Origin: CAWAPD01 sp963783865
GTDB lineage: Bacteria > Actinomycetota > Thermoleophilia > UBA2241
NCBI GenBank assembly: GCA_963783865.1
Contig: CAWAPD010000002.1
Coordinates: 62,001-126,000 of the forward strand
Length of the DNA: 64,000 bases
Direction: 5' to 3'
The translations under genes and the position numbers were made by a program. Each line of letters opens with the position of its first letter. Positions within the stretch are counted from its first letter, which is position 1. Below the pieces are notes generated by a model. That model ran no database searches. It had not been told where the DNA came from and saw only the letters and a program-made list of their open reading frames with translations. This document shows positions 15,853 to 23,087 of the stretch, piece after piece.

Positions 15853-17740
15853 GGCGGCCTCTCGACTCGATGACGATGGCGTCGCCGGCGATCGCGTCGA
15901 AGCGGCAGACCTCGTAGCACGAGCGGCACTTGATGCACTTCTCGGTGTCGACGTTGTGCGCCTCGGCCCGCGGCCCCGTGATGGCGCCGGTCGGGCACAC
16001 CTGCACGCAGCGCTGGCAGCCGGTGCAGCGGCCGGGGATGATGCGATACACGACGAGGTCGCGGCAGACCACCGCGCGACACCGCTTCTGCTCGATGTGC
16101 TCCAGGAACTCGTCGCGGAAGTAGCGCAGCGACGAGAGCACCGGGTTGGGCGCCGTCTGCCCGAGGCCACAAAGGGAGCTGGCCTTGACGACGCGGGACA
16201 GCCGCTCGAGGCGGTCCAGGTCGGCCAGCTCGCCCTTGCCGGTGCAGATCCGGTCGAGGATGTCGACGAGGTGCCCCGTGCCCACGCGGCAGGGGGCGCA
16301 CTTGCCGCACGATTCGTCCTGCGTGAACTGAAGGAAGAAGCGGGCGAAGTCGACCATGCAGGTGGAGTCGTCGACCACGACCATGCCGCCGGACCCCATC
16401 ATCGACCCCGCCGCGGCGAGGCTCTCGTAGTCGATCGGATCGTCGAGCAACTCGGCGGGCAGGCAGCCTCCGGAGGGTCCGCCGAGCTGCACCGCCTTGA
16501 ACTCGCGGCCGGGCAGCATGCCGCCGCCGATCTCGAAGATGACGTGGCGGAGCGTGGCGCCCATCGGTACCTCGACCAAGCCGCCGTTGGCCACCTTGCC
16601 AGTCAGCGAGAAGATCTTGGTCCCCTGTGAGGACGAGGTGCCCTCCGCCGCGAACGCCTCCGCGCCATGGTTGATGATCCAGGGTACGTTGGCGTAGGTC
16701 TCGACGTTGTTGATGTTGGTCGGCTTGCCGAACAGGCCTTCCACCGCCGGGTAGGGCGGGCGCGTACGAGGCATCCCGCGACGGCCCTCGATGCTCGCCA
16801 TCAGGGCCGTTTCCTCGCCGCACACGAACGCGCCCGCCCCCTCGGCGATGGTGACGTCGAAGGCGAAGTTCGTGCCGAGCACGCGGTCGCCGAGGATGCC
16901 GCGCTCGCGCGCCTGCTCGATCGCCCGCCGCAGGCGGTCCACCGCGAACTGATACTCGTGTCGAACGTAGATGTAGCCCCGTTGAGCGCCGATGGCGAAG
17001 GCGGCTACGATCATGCCCTCGAGCACGACGTGCGGATCGCCTTCGAGGACCGAGCGGTCCATGAAGGCCCCGGGGTCGCCCTCGTCGGCGTTGCAGATGA
17101 TGTACTTGACGTCGCCCGGGCTCGAGCGGGCGAAGCCCCACTTGGTCCCCGTCTTGAACCCCGCGCCGCCGCGGCCGCGCAGGCCCGACTCGGTGATCGT
17201 CTCGATGACGTCCTCGGGATCGTCGTCGGTCAGCACCCGTGCCAGGGCCTCGTAGCCGCCGTGTCCCAGGTAGTCGTCGATGGAGTAGGGGTCGATCCTG
17301 CCGTTCAGCGCGAGCACGCGCCGGCGCTGCCCCACGTAGAACGGGATGTCCTTCTCACGGGCGACGCGCTGCTTGCTGGCCGGGTCTTTGTAGAGGCGCG
17401 GCTGATAGACACCGTCGCCCACAACGCTCGCCTCGACGATCTTCGGGACGTCCTCGGGCCGCACGTGCGGATAGAACACGCCGGCCGGCCAGAGCACGAC
17501 GATCGGCCCTTGCTCGCAGAACCCGTGGCAGCCGGTCTCGATCAGGCGATGCGTGCCGTCGAGGCCGCGGGCCGCGATCTCGTCGCGGAACGCGGCCGTC
17601 ACGGCCGGACGCCCGGAGGCGTGGCACGCGGTGCCGGCGCAGATGCGGATCTCCGAGCGCGCGTCGTCGGTGACGTAGGCGCGAGGGTCACGCGCCCGCG
17701 CGAGCGCCTCCCCGACGCCGGCGACGACGGTCGCGGCCAT
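15842..17740 (-). CDS. NuoF/HydB-like NADH-binding flavoprotein subunit
   Basis: 632 residues from ATG 17740. An N-terminal thioredoxin-like [2Fe-2S] domain (C34-x4-C39, C71-x3-C75) precedes the NuoF core with the FMN/NADH glycine motif GLRGRGGAGFKTGTKW, NADEGDPGAFMDR and the N3-type cluster site CGKCAPCRVG. The C-terminus adds a two-cluster ferredoxin domain (CTGCQRCVQVCP and CIKCRSCYEVC). This architecture is that of HydB/NfoF-type subunits in soluble NADH/ferredoxin-linked complexes, rather than respiratory complex I NuoF, which lacks both extra domains. Start and stop overlap the neighbours (ATGA with NuoE; 11 bases with NuoG). Confidence 0.9.
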   Translation of the reverse strand: MAATVVAGVGEALARARDPRAYVTDDARSEIRICAGTACHASGRPAVTAAFRDEIAARGLDGTHRLIETGCHGFCEQGPIVVLWPAGVFYPHVRPEDVPKIVEASVVGDGVYQPRLYKDPASKQRVAREKDIPFYVGQRRRVLALNGRIDPYSIDDYLGHGGYEALARVLTDDDPEDVIETITESGLRGRGGAGFKTGTKWGFARSSPGDVKYIICNADEGDPGAFMDRSVLEGDPHVVLEGMIVAAFAIGAQRGYIYVRHEYQFAVDRLRRAIEQARERGILGDRVLGTNFAFDVTIAEGAGAFVCGEETALMASIEGRRGMPRTRPPYPAVEGLFGKPTNINNVETYANVPWIINHGAEAFAAEGTSSSQGTKIFSLTGKVANGGLVEVPMGATLRHVIFEIGGGMLPGREFKAVQLGGPSGGCLPAELLDDPIDYESLAAAGSMMGSGGMVVVDDSTCMVDFARFFLQFTQDESCGKCAPCRVGTGHLVDILDRICTGKGELADLDRLERLSRVVKASSLCGLGQTAPNPVLSSLRYFRDEFLEHIEQKRCRAVVCRDLVVYRIIPGRCTGCQRCVQVCPTGAITGPRAEAHNVDTEKCIKCRSCYEVCRFDAIAGDAIVIESRGRHAR

Positions 17741-18264
17741 CAGGCCGGCCCGAGGTCGGGAGCGCCGGCATCGAGCATCTCCTGCAGCCTGAGCACGCTC
17801 ATCTGGCCGTGGATGTCGTCGTCCACCGTCACGACCGGCGCCAGCGCGCAGCAGCCGAGACAGGCGACGCGTTCGACGTCGTACTCCCCGTCCTCCGTCG
17901 TCCCGCCGGGTGTCACGCCGAGGCGCCGTTCCAGGGTCTCGAGCATCTGCACGCCGCCCTTGACGTGGCAGGCGGTGCCCAGGCAGACGCGCAGGTGGTG
18001 GCGGCCCGGCGGCGTGAAACGGAACTGAGCGTAGAAGCTGGCGACCCCGAAGACCTCGTTCTCCGACAGACGCAGCCACCGCGCGATGCGGAGCAGCGTG
18101 TCGGGAGCGAGGTAGCCGAGCGCCTCCTGGGCGCGCTGGAGGACCGGGACCAGGTCGGAGGGCTCGCCGTGTGGGCCTTGCAGGATCCCATCCCAAGGGT
18201 CCGGCGGCGCCGGGGGGCGCCTACGGGCGCCCCGCGGCGCCGCCACACTGGGCGACCGGGTCAT
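17740..18264 (-). CDS. NuoE/HydC-like [2Fe-2S] subunit
   Basis: 174 residues from ATG 18264. A helical N-terminal part (LVPVLQRAQEALGYL, FGVASFYAQF) and a thioredoxin-like domain with C94-x4-C99 and C135-x3-C139 for a [2Fe-2S] cluster, as in NuoE. The first about 25 residues are Pro/Arg-rich and include residues 7-21 encoded by an imperfect palindrome. Its ATG lies six bases after the hemerythrin stop and its stop overlaps the NuoF start as ATGA, which indicates translational coupling. Confidence 0.9.
   Translation of the reverse strand: MTRSPSVAAPRGARRRPPAPPDPWDGILQGPHGEPSDLVPVLQRAQEALGYLAPDTLLRIARWLRLSENEVFGVASFYAQFRFTPPGRHHLRVCLGTACHVKGGVQMLETLERRLGVTPGGTTEDGEYDVERVACLGCCALAPVVTVDDDIHGQMSVLRLQEMLDAGAPDLGPA
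18203..18244. repeat. Imperfect GC palindrome in the 5' end of the NuoE-like gene
   Basis: Twenty-base arms (18203-18222 and 18225-18244) with one mismatch and one G-T pair around a two-base loop, in open frame. Encodes the Pro/Arg-rich N-terminal tail. Confidence 0.55.
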
Positions 18265-18270
18265 CTCCGC

Positions 18271-19356
18271 CTACTTCGAGACCGTCAGGTGCCGCGCGAT
18301 GTCGACGTACTTCTCGTGCACGCCGGCGATGATGTCCTGCGACTCCATCGAGGTGTACGCCTGTTCCAGCTCCTCGAGGTCCCGCTGGGTGAGCACGTGG
18401 CTGACCATCGGGAAGACGATCGTCTCCTCGAGCTCGATGTGGCGACGCATCTCGACGATGTAGGCCCCCAGCTCGTTGTAGAACTCGGCGCCGGGACTGG
18501 TGCCCGACTCGCGCGCCTTCTGGAGCCGCTGCTCGATCGAGTCGAACCGGGCCGACAGGGTGTCGTGATACTCGTTCATCTCGGCCAGCTCGCCTTCGTC
18601 CATGTTCACCCCGCGCTGGCCGAGCTTCGCGTAGAGCAGCTGCGCCTCCTTAGGCACGTGGCACTCGCGCGTGTAGAAGTGCAGGAAGTCGACCAGCTCG
18701 TCGAGCTTCTCGAGGTCGACGTCGTCGCCGCGGCGGATGGCGGCCACTTCGCGCTCGGCCGCGGCGAGCACCTCGAGCAGGACCTTGTGCTCCTTCTGCA
18801 GGGTCTCGGTGGGGCGGCCGACGAGCAGGTGCGCGAGTTCGGAGTACCTGTCGTGCACCCCCTCGGCCGCCTCGGCGGCGTCCTCCGACCCGAAAGCCTC
18901 TTCGAGCGCCTCCTGGTCCTCGTCGGTGAGCAGCCCGTTGGCGAGCGTGAACAGCAGTTCCTCCTCGCGCATCACGTGCGAGCGCATGAGGTCGAGGTAG
19001 TCCGTGAGCAGGTCGGCGAGCTCAGCCGGCGGCAGCGGCCCCTCCTTCTTGTCGCGCCGCAGCCAGTGCTCGACGTCGCGCAGCCGCGCCGTAAGCTCCC
19101 GGTGTTCGCGGATGAACTGGGCCAGGATGCCGCTGTCGGCGGGCAGGCCGCGCACCTGGAGGCGCGCGAACAGGTAGCGTTCCTCCTTGGGGTCGTGGCA
19201 GGCCTCGGCGAAGAACTCGAAGAAATCGACGACCTCGCCGACTTCCTCGGCCCGGTACTCCCCGGTGTCGTGGATGTACCTGACTTCCTGTTCAGCGGCC
19301 TTGGTGACGCGGAGCACGAGCGCATGCTCCTTGGCCAGGGTGTCAGTCGGTCGCAT
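18271..19356 (-). CDS. Tandem hemerythrin-domain protein
   Basis: 361 residues from ATG 19356, with GGGAGG upstream. It contains two homologous four-helix hemerythrin domains (about 1-165 and 185-340). Diiron ligands recur in both: KEHALVL/KEHKVLL, ACHDPKEE/ECHVPKEA, REHREL/EYHDTL, and SHVMREEE/RHIELEET. Each half ends with a helix of the HDRYSEL or HEKYVDI type. Hemerythrins bind O2 or NO at a diiron centre. As first gene of an operon for NAD(P)H/ferredoxin enzymes it may protect them or sense O2/NO; this role is inferred. Cytosolic. Confidence 0.88.
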   Translation of the reverse strand: MRPTDTLAKEHALVLRVTKAAEQEVRYIHDTGEYRAEEVGEVVDFFEFFAEACHDPKEERYLFARLQVRGLPADSGILAQFIREHRELTARLRDVEHWLRRDKKEGPLPPAELADLLTDYLDLMRSHVMREEELLFTLANGLLTDEDQEALEEAFGSEDAAEAAEGVHDRYSELAHLLVGRPTETLQKEHKVLLEVLAAAEREVAAIRRGDDVDLEKLDELVDFLHFYTRECHVPKEAQLLYAKLGQRGVNMDEGELAEMNEYHDTLSARFDSIEQRLQKARESGTSPGAEFYNELGAYIVEMRRHIELEETIVFPMVSHVLTQRDLEELEQAYTSMESQDIIAGVHEKYVDIARHLTVSK

Positions 19357-19519
19357 GGCCGCCTCCCTGCTCGTGATGCACGGACCCATGCGCGCCTGCC
19401 GTCGTCTGGCTCCTGGGCGACGGCGAAGCGCACGTCGTGTTGCCGAAGCTGCGTCGAGGCTCTGGGAGACCCTGTCCTCGTGCTCGGCCGCCTCCCCCAT
19501 GTGACGGCCCGCACAACCA

Positions 19520-19547
19520 AGGATACCCCCGCATGCTTCGAGGTCAA
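19520..19547 (-). promoter_or_regulatory. Promoter of the hemerythrin-Nuo-Nfn operon
   Basis: On the minus strand TTGACC (19547-19542) and TATCCT (19525-19520) are separated by 16 bases. Expected start near 19513, giving a leader of about 157 bases before the ATG at 19356. Confidence 0.5.
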
Positions 19548-19632
19548 CAGGCTCGCCCGGCCATACGTTGTTCGCGCAGGCGTCGCAGCGGGTAGGCAGC
19601 GCCCAGCGCAGGCGACGACGGCGAGGTGTCCC

Positions 19633-20049
19633 ATGACGAAGATCCCGAGCGAGCTCAGAGACCTCCTTTCCGGGGGCCATAACGTGTGGGTGGCGACGGT
19701 CGCCCCCGACGGCACCCCCAACGTCTCGATCAAGGGCAGCGGCGCCCTTCTCGACGACGAGCACCTCTACTTCGCCGACATGTTCAGCCACAAGACGCGC
19801 GAGAACCTGGAACACGACCCGCGCGTGGCGGTCGGCATCCACGACCCCGACCGCAAGCTCGCGATGCAGGTCAAGGGCACCGCCGAGCTGATCGACCACG
19901 GCGACGTCTTCGACCAGGTCAACGAGAAACTGCGAGCCATCAGCGAGGAGCTCCACCTGCCGCCGATGAAGTACGTGGTGCGCATCGCGGTCGAGTCGGT
20001 CTGGGACATGGGTCCGGGACCGCACGCCGGCGACCGCGTCGAGAGCTGA
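19633..20049 (+). CDS. Pyridoxamine-5'-phosphate-oxidase-like flavin-binding protein
   Basis: 138 residues from ATG 19633. A split-barrel fold: LLSGGHNVWVATVAPDGTPNVSIKG, LYFADMFSHKTRENLEHDPRVAVG and a C-terminal strand with VVRIAVESVWDMG. This is the PPOX/general-stress family that binds FMN, F420 or haem. Cofactor not determinable. It is divergent from the hemerythrin operon and may share its control region. A palindrome follows its stop. Confidence 0.8.
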   Translation: MTKIPSELRDLLSGGHNVWVATVAPDGTPNVSIKGSGALLDDEHLYFADMFSHKTRENLEHDPRVAVGIHDPDRKLAMQVKGTAELIDHGDVFDQVNEKLRAISEELHLPPMKYVVRIAVESVWDMGPGPHAGDRVES

Positions 20050-20055
20050 GGCGGG

Positions 20056-20095
20056 CGCGAGGGCGGGGCGGGCGCACGCCCGCCCCGCCCTCGCG
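20056..20095. terminator. GC hairpin ending exactly at a -10 box
   Basis: Perfect 19-bp arms with a two-base CA loop. It starts six bases after the PPOX stop and its last base touches TATGAT of the next gene, so a terminator and a promoter are fused without spacing. Confidence 0.65.
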
Positions 20096-20101
20096 TATGA
20101 T
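20096..20101 (+). promoter_or_regulatory. -10 box (TATGAT) of a leaderless transcript
   Basis: TATGAT is followed by six bases and the ATG at 20108, with no Shine-Dalgarno site possible. The -35 position is occupied by the hairpin arm. Confidence 0.55.
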
Positions 20102-20107
20102 GCGCGC

Positions 20108-20539
20108 ATGGCCAGCGCCACTCCCCGCACGGCCGCCGTCCGGACCCTCCTCGTCCTGCTCGTCGTGCAGGGCATCGGAGCGGTCGGCGGCGGCGTCGCC
20201 CTCGTCGCCGGCCCCGACGGGGCCATCCTGCACATGCCGGCCGGGAACCTGCACGGGTCGCCGTTCCACGATTTCCTGATCCCCGGCATCGTGCTGCTGG
20301 TCGTTCTCGGCATCTGGCCGCTCGCCGCCGCCGCCGGCCTCTGGCGTCACCACGCCTGGGCCTGGTACAGCGCCTTCGCCATCGGCTGCGCCCTCATGAT
20401 CTTCGAGGTCGTCGAGGCCCTGTCGATCCCCTTCAGCCCCTTGCAGCCCATCTACTTCGTGGTCGGCCTCGCCCTGGCGTCGCTGGCCCTGCTCCCGTCG
20501 GTCCGGCGCTTTGCCGGCCTGCGCCCGCTCGGCCGCTAG
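20108..20539 (+). CDS. Four-helix membrane protein of unknown function
   Basis: 143 residues with four predicted membrane helices (about 12-34, 56-78, 84-104, 113-134), short loops and a basic C-terminal tail. No catalytic motif; an extracytoplasmic loop contains HMPAGNLHGSPFHDF. Probably translated from a leaderless mRNA. No family recognised with confidence. Confidence 0.7.
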   Translation: MASATPRTAAVRTLLVLLVVQGIGAVGGGVALVAGPDGAILHMPAGNLHGSPFHDFLIPGIVLLVVLGIWPLAAAAGLWRHHAWAWYSAFAIGCALMIFEVVEALSIPFSPLQPIYFVVGLALASLALLPSVRRFAGLRPLGR

Positions 20540-20657
20540 GGCATCGCGTCGCGAGGCGCCGGCGGGTAGGGCAGCGCAGCCCGGCGCCGAATCCCTACCC
20601 GTGACCGCGGTCTAACGGCCGGCCTCGGCGCGCCGATAAGACTTCTGGAGCTTCTGC

Positions 20658-21737
20658 ATGAAGACACACGTGATCAAACCCGGTCCTGCACCGGCGGTGG
20701 CCGCCACGGCGGCCACCGCCGCCATCGTGCTCTGCCTGCTGTGCCTGCTCTGCCTACCGGCCGCCCCCGCCCGCGCCGACACGGTCGTGGTGACCGCCAA
20801 GCAGCCGACCACTCTCGCCGGGCTCGAGAAGGCGGCCTCGGCGTCGCGCACCCAGATGCGCCGGCTCGAGAAGCAGATGAAGGCGATCACGGCACGCTAC
20901 CAGGCCGCCCAGGGCCGCCTCGACGCGCTCAGCGCCGAACTCGGCCAGACCCGCCTCGAGCTCGCCCGCGCGCAGGCCGACCTCGACCGCCAAGCCGAGC
21001 TGATCGGCACCCGCCTGAAGACCATGTACAAGACGGGGACCTTCACCTGGATGGACGTGCTCGACAACACCGCCTCGCTCACCGACCTCCAGAGCGAGAT
21101 GGACTTCTTCAGGCTCATCTCCGAGCAGGACCGGCAGAACGGCAGCGACCTGGCCCGCGTCAACGCCCAGATCGCCCAGCTCGAGAAGGACCAGGCCGAC
21201 CAGCGAGAGGCCACGGTCCAGGTGACGGCCGAGATCGACACCCAGCGCATGGCGATGAAAGACAAGATCGCCCAGCGGCAGGCGATCCTCGACGACCTCG
21301 TGACGAAGATCAAGAAGATCCTCGCCCGCCGCCCCCACGACGCGCTCGTGGCGCCGGTCCACGTGACCGGCGGCTTCACGCCCGTCACCTGGGCCAACAA
21401 GCTCCTGCAGCTCCTGGGGATGCCCCTGACGTCGGACAACCTCGCGGCCCTGGTCGCCTGGGAGATGGCCGAGGGCGGGCACTGGCACAACACGGCTCAC
21501 TACAACCCGCTGAACACGACCCAGCCGATGCCCGGCGCGACCGCGATGAACTCGGTCGGGGTCAAGGCCTACACGAGCTGGTCGCAGGGCTTCGAGGCGA
21601 CGATCATCACGCTGCACAACGGACGCTACGGCGGCATCCTCGCGGCCTTGCGGGCCGGGGACGACGCCGTGGCGGTGGCACACGCCGTCGCCCTGTCGCC
21701 CTGGGGTACCGGCAACTTCGCCGGCCTGATCAAGTAG
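20658..21737 (+). CDS. Secreted coiled-coil protein with lysozyme-like C-terminal domain
   Basis: 359 residues. A signal peptide (hydrophobic run about 17-40, cut near ARA) is followed by a long coiled coil (about 55-220) of the PcsB/CwlO/RipA N-terminal type, with the YKTGTFTWMDVLDNTASLTD stretch. The C-terminal about 120 residues contain LVAWEMAEGGHW, HYNPLNTT and SWSQGFEATIITL, the pattern of lysozyme-like or muramidase domains, with Glu in AEGG as likely catalytic acid. In related proteins the C-terminus is NlpC/P60 or CHAP instead. Role: peptidoglycan cleavage, perhaps controlled through the coiled coil. Confidence 0.75.
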   Translation: MKTHVIKPGPAPAVAATAATAAIVLCLLCLLCLPAAPARADTVVVTAKQPTTLAGLEKAASASRTQMRRLEKQMKAITARYQAAQGRLDALSAELGQTRLELARAQADLDRQAELIGTRLKTMYKTGTFTWMDVLDNTASLTDLQSEMDFFRLISEQDRQNGSDLARVNAQIAQLEKDQADQREATVQVTAEIDTQRMAMKDKIAQRQAILDDLVTKIKKILARRPHDALVAPVHVTGGFTPVTWANKLLQLLGMPLTSDNLAALVAWEMAEGGHWHNTAHYNPLNTTQPMPGATAMNSVGVKAYTSWSQGFEATIITLHNGRYGGILAALRAGDDAVAVAHAVALSPWGTGNFAGLIK

Positions 21738-21752
21738 GAAGTCCCCCGGTTC

Positions 21753-22040
21753 TCAGCTGCCGGCGGTCTTTCCGGCCTCGCGCAGCATCTCCCGCAGGTC
21801 GCGCGCGCTGAACTGCGTCAGGCGGTGGGCGACGGCGGTGGGGCGCAGGAAGGGCGGGACGTAGTCTTCGACAGCTTCCTGCGCCCCGCCGGCGCGCACG
21901 AAGACGTAGCCGGTGTGGTTGCCGACGCGGCAGCCCCACTCGTAGGCTTCCTGGAACCCCGGTCCCTGGTTCAGGGTGGCCTCGATCGCCTCGAGGCAGC
22001 GCCCGGGGTCGTGCGGGACGACGACGAGGAAGCGGGCCAT
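21753..22040 (-). CDS. Small conserved-looking protein
   Basis: 95 residues from ATG 22040, with AGGAGG upstream. It starts MARFLVVVPHDP, continues with an amphipathic helix, a strand with NHTGYVFVRAG and a C-terminal helix (FSARDLREMLREAGK). The alternation of strands and helices suggests a ferredoxin-like (DUF/NIPSNAP-type) small domain. No function inferred. Convergent with the preceding gene. Confidence 0.6.
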   Translation of the reverse strand: MARFLVVVPHDPGRCLEAIEATLNQGPGFQEAYEWGCRVGNHTGYVFVRAGGAQEAVEDYVPPFLRPTAVAHRLTQFSARDLREMLREAGKTAGS

Positions 22041-22149
22041 GGTCCTCCTGAGGACGGATGATAGCCCTTGCCCGCCGGCGTGCCGGGGCAAACCGGAACG
22101 GCCGGGCAGAGCGTGTTGCCTCACGTTCCCCGCCGGGAAGCATGAGGTC

Positions 22150-22992
22150 GTGCGACCCTCCTTCGACACGGCGACGGTGGCAGACTCGATGTTCGCCGAG
22201 GCGCGCCACATCATCGCGGTCGCGGGCGAGCGCGACGTGACGCTGCGCCTCACCGGCGGTCTCGCCGTGCACGCGCTCGCCCGCGACCGCGCCTTCTCGC
22301 TGCGCCCCTACCGCGACATCGACGTCGTCGGCCTGCGCCGTCAGGCGAAGCGGCTCGCGAACGTCTTCCGCGAGCTGGGCTACGAGGAGAACGCCTTCGT
22401 GCGGCTGGGCAGCGCCGGCCAGGCGGTCCAGTTCTATCGCGACTGCACCCACGCCGGCCCGGAGGCCGCGATCCACACCGACGACCGCGTCGACGTGTAC
22501 CTCGACGCCGTGCGCCTCGACCACACCCTCGCGCTCGCCGACCGGCTCCCCGACGCCGCCGGCACGGTCGCGCCGACCGATGTGCTGCTGCTCAAGTTGC
22601 AGCGCACGCGGCCCGACCCCGACGACCTGCGGGACGCGGTGGCGCTGCTCAAGGACCTCGAGCTCGACGGAGGCGAACGACCCGGGGCGGTCGACGCGCA
22701 GCGCATCGCCTGCCTGTGCGCCCGCGACTGGAACCTCCACCACGACGTGACTCACTCGCTGGACGCGGTGCTCGAGGCGCTGCCCGGCCTCGACCTCGGC
22801 GACGGCGACGCGACGAGGGTCGCCGGCGCCGTCGCCGAGCTCGGCCGGGCGATCGCGCGGCGCCGCAAGACGACGCGCTGGCGGCTGCGCTCGGTGGCCG
22901 GCGAGCGCCTGCCCTGGAGCGACGCGGTCGACGACCGCGACGGCGCGCGCATCGGCCTGCTCGAGGGCACGCCCACGAGCAGGACCGGCTAG
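22150..22992 (+). CDS. Nucleotidyltransferase-fold protein
   Basis: About 280 residues if it starts at GTG 22150; the upstream reading is open but its composition is not protein-like. RLTGGLAVHALARDR followed by YRDIDVVG is the Gly-Gly/Asp-x-Asp core of minimal nucleotidyltransferases, and RVDVYLD supplies the third acidic position. A C-terminal helical part follows. Such proteins occur as toxins, resistance enzymes or orphans; no antitoxin partner is seen next to it. Exact start uncertain. Confidence 0.65.
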   Translation: MRPSFDTATVADSMFAEARHIIAVAGERDVTLRLTGGLAVHALARDRAFSLRPYRDIDVVGLRRQAKRLANVFRELGYEENAFVRLGSAGQAVQFYRDCTHAGPEAAIHTDDRVDVYLDAVRLDHTLALADRLPDAAGTVAPTDVLLLKLQRTRPDPDDLRDAVALLKDLELDGGERPGAVDAQRIACLCARDWNLHHDVTHSLDAVLEALPGLDLGDGDATRVAGAVAELGRAIARRRKTTRWRLRSVAGERLPWSDAVDDRDGARIGLLEGTPTSRTG

Positions 22993-23066
22993 CGCGCCGT
23001 CGCTCCGCCGGCACGGCGCCCCCAGGGCTGGGGCCGGGGGAGCCGTTGCGATACGCTTGCCCGGCC

Positions 23067-23087
23067 ATGGAGGCAACGCACGCATGA
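23067..23087 (+). other. Possible six-residue leader ORF (MEATHA)
   Basis: ATG 23067 opens a six-codon frame whose TGA overlaps the aminotransferase ATG as ATGA. Its second codon region contains the GGAGG that would also serve the downstream start. It could couple translation or be chance. Confidence 0.25.
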
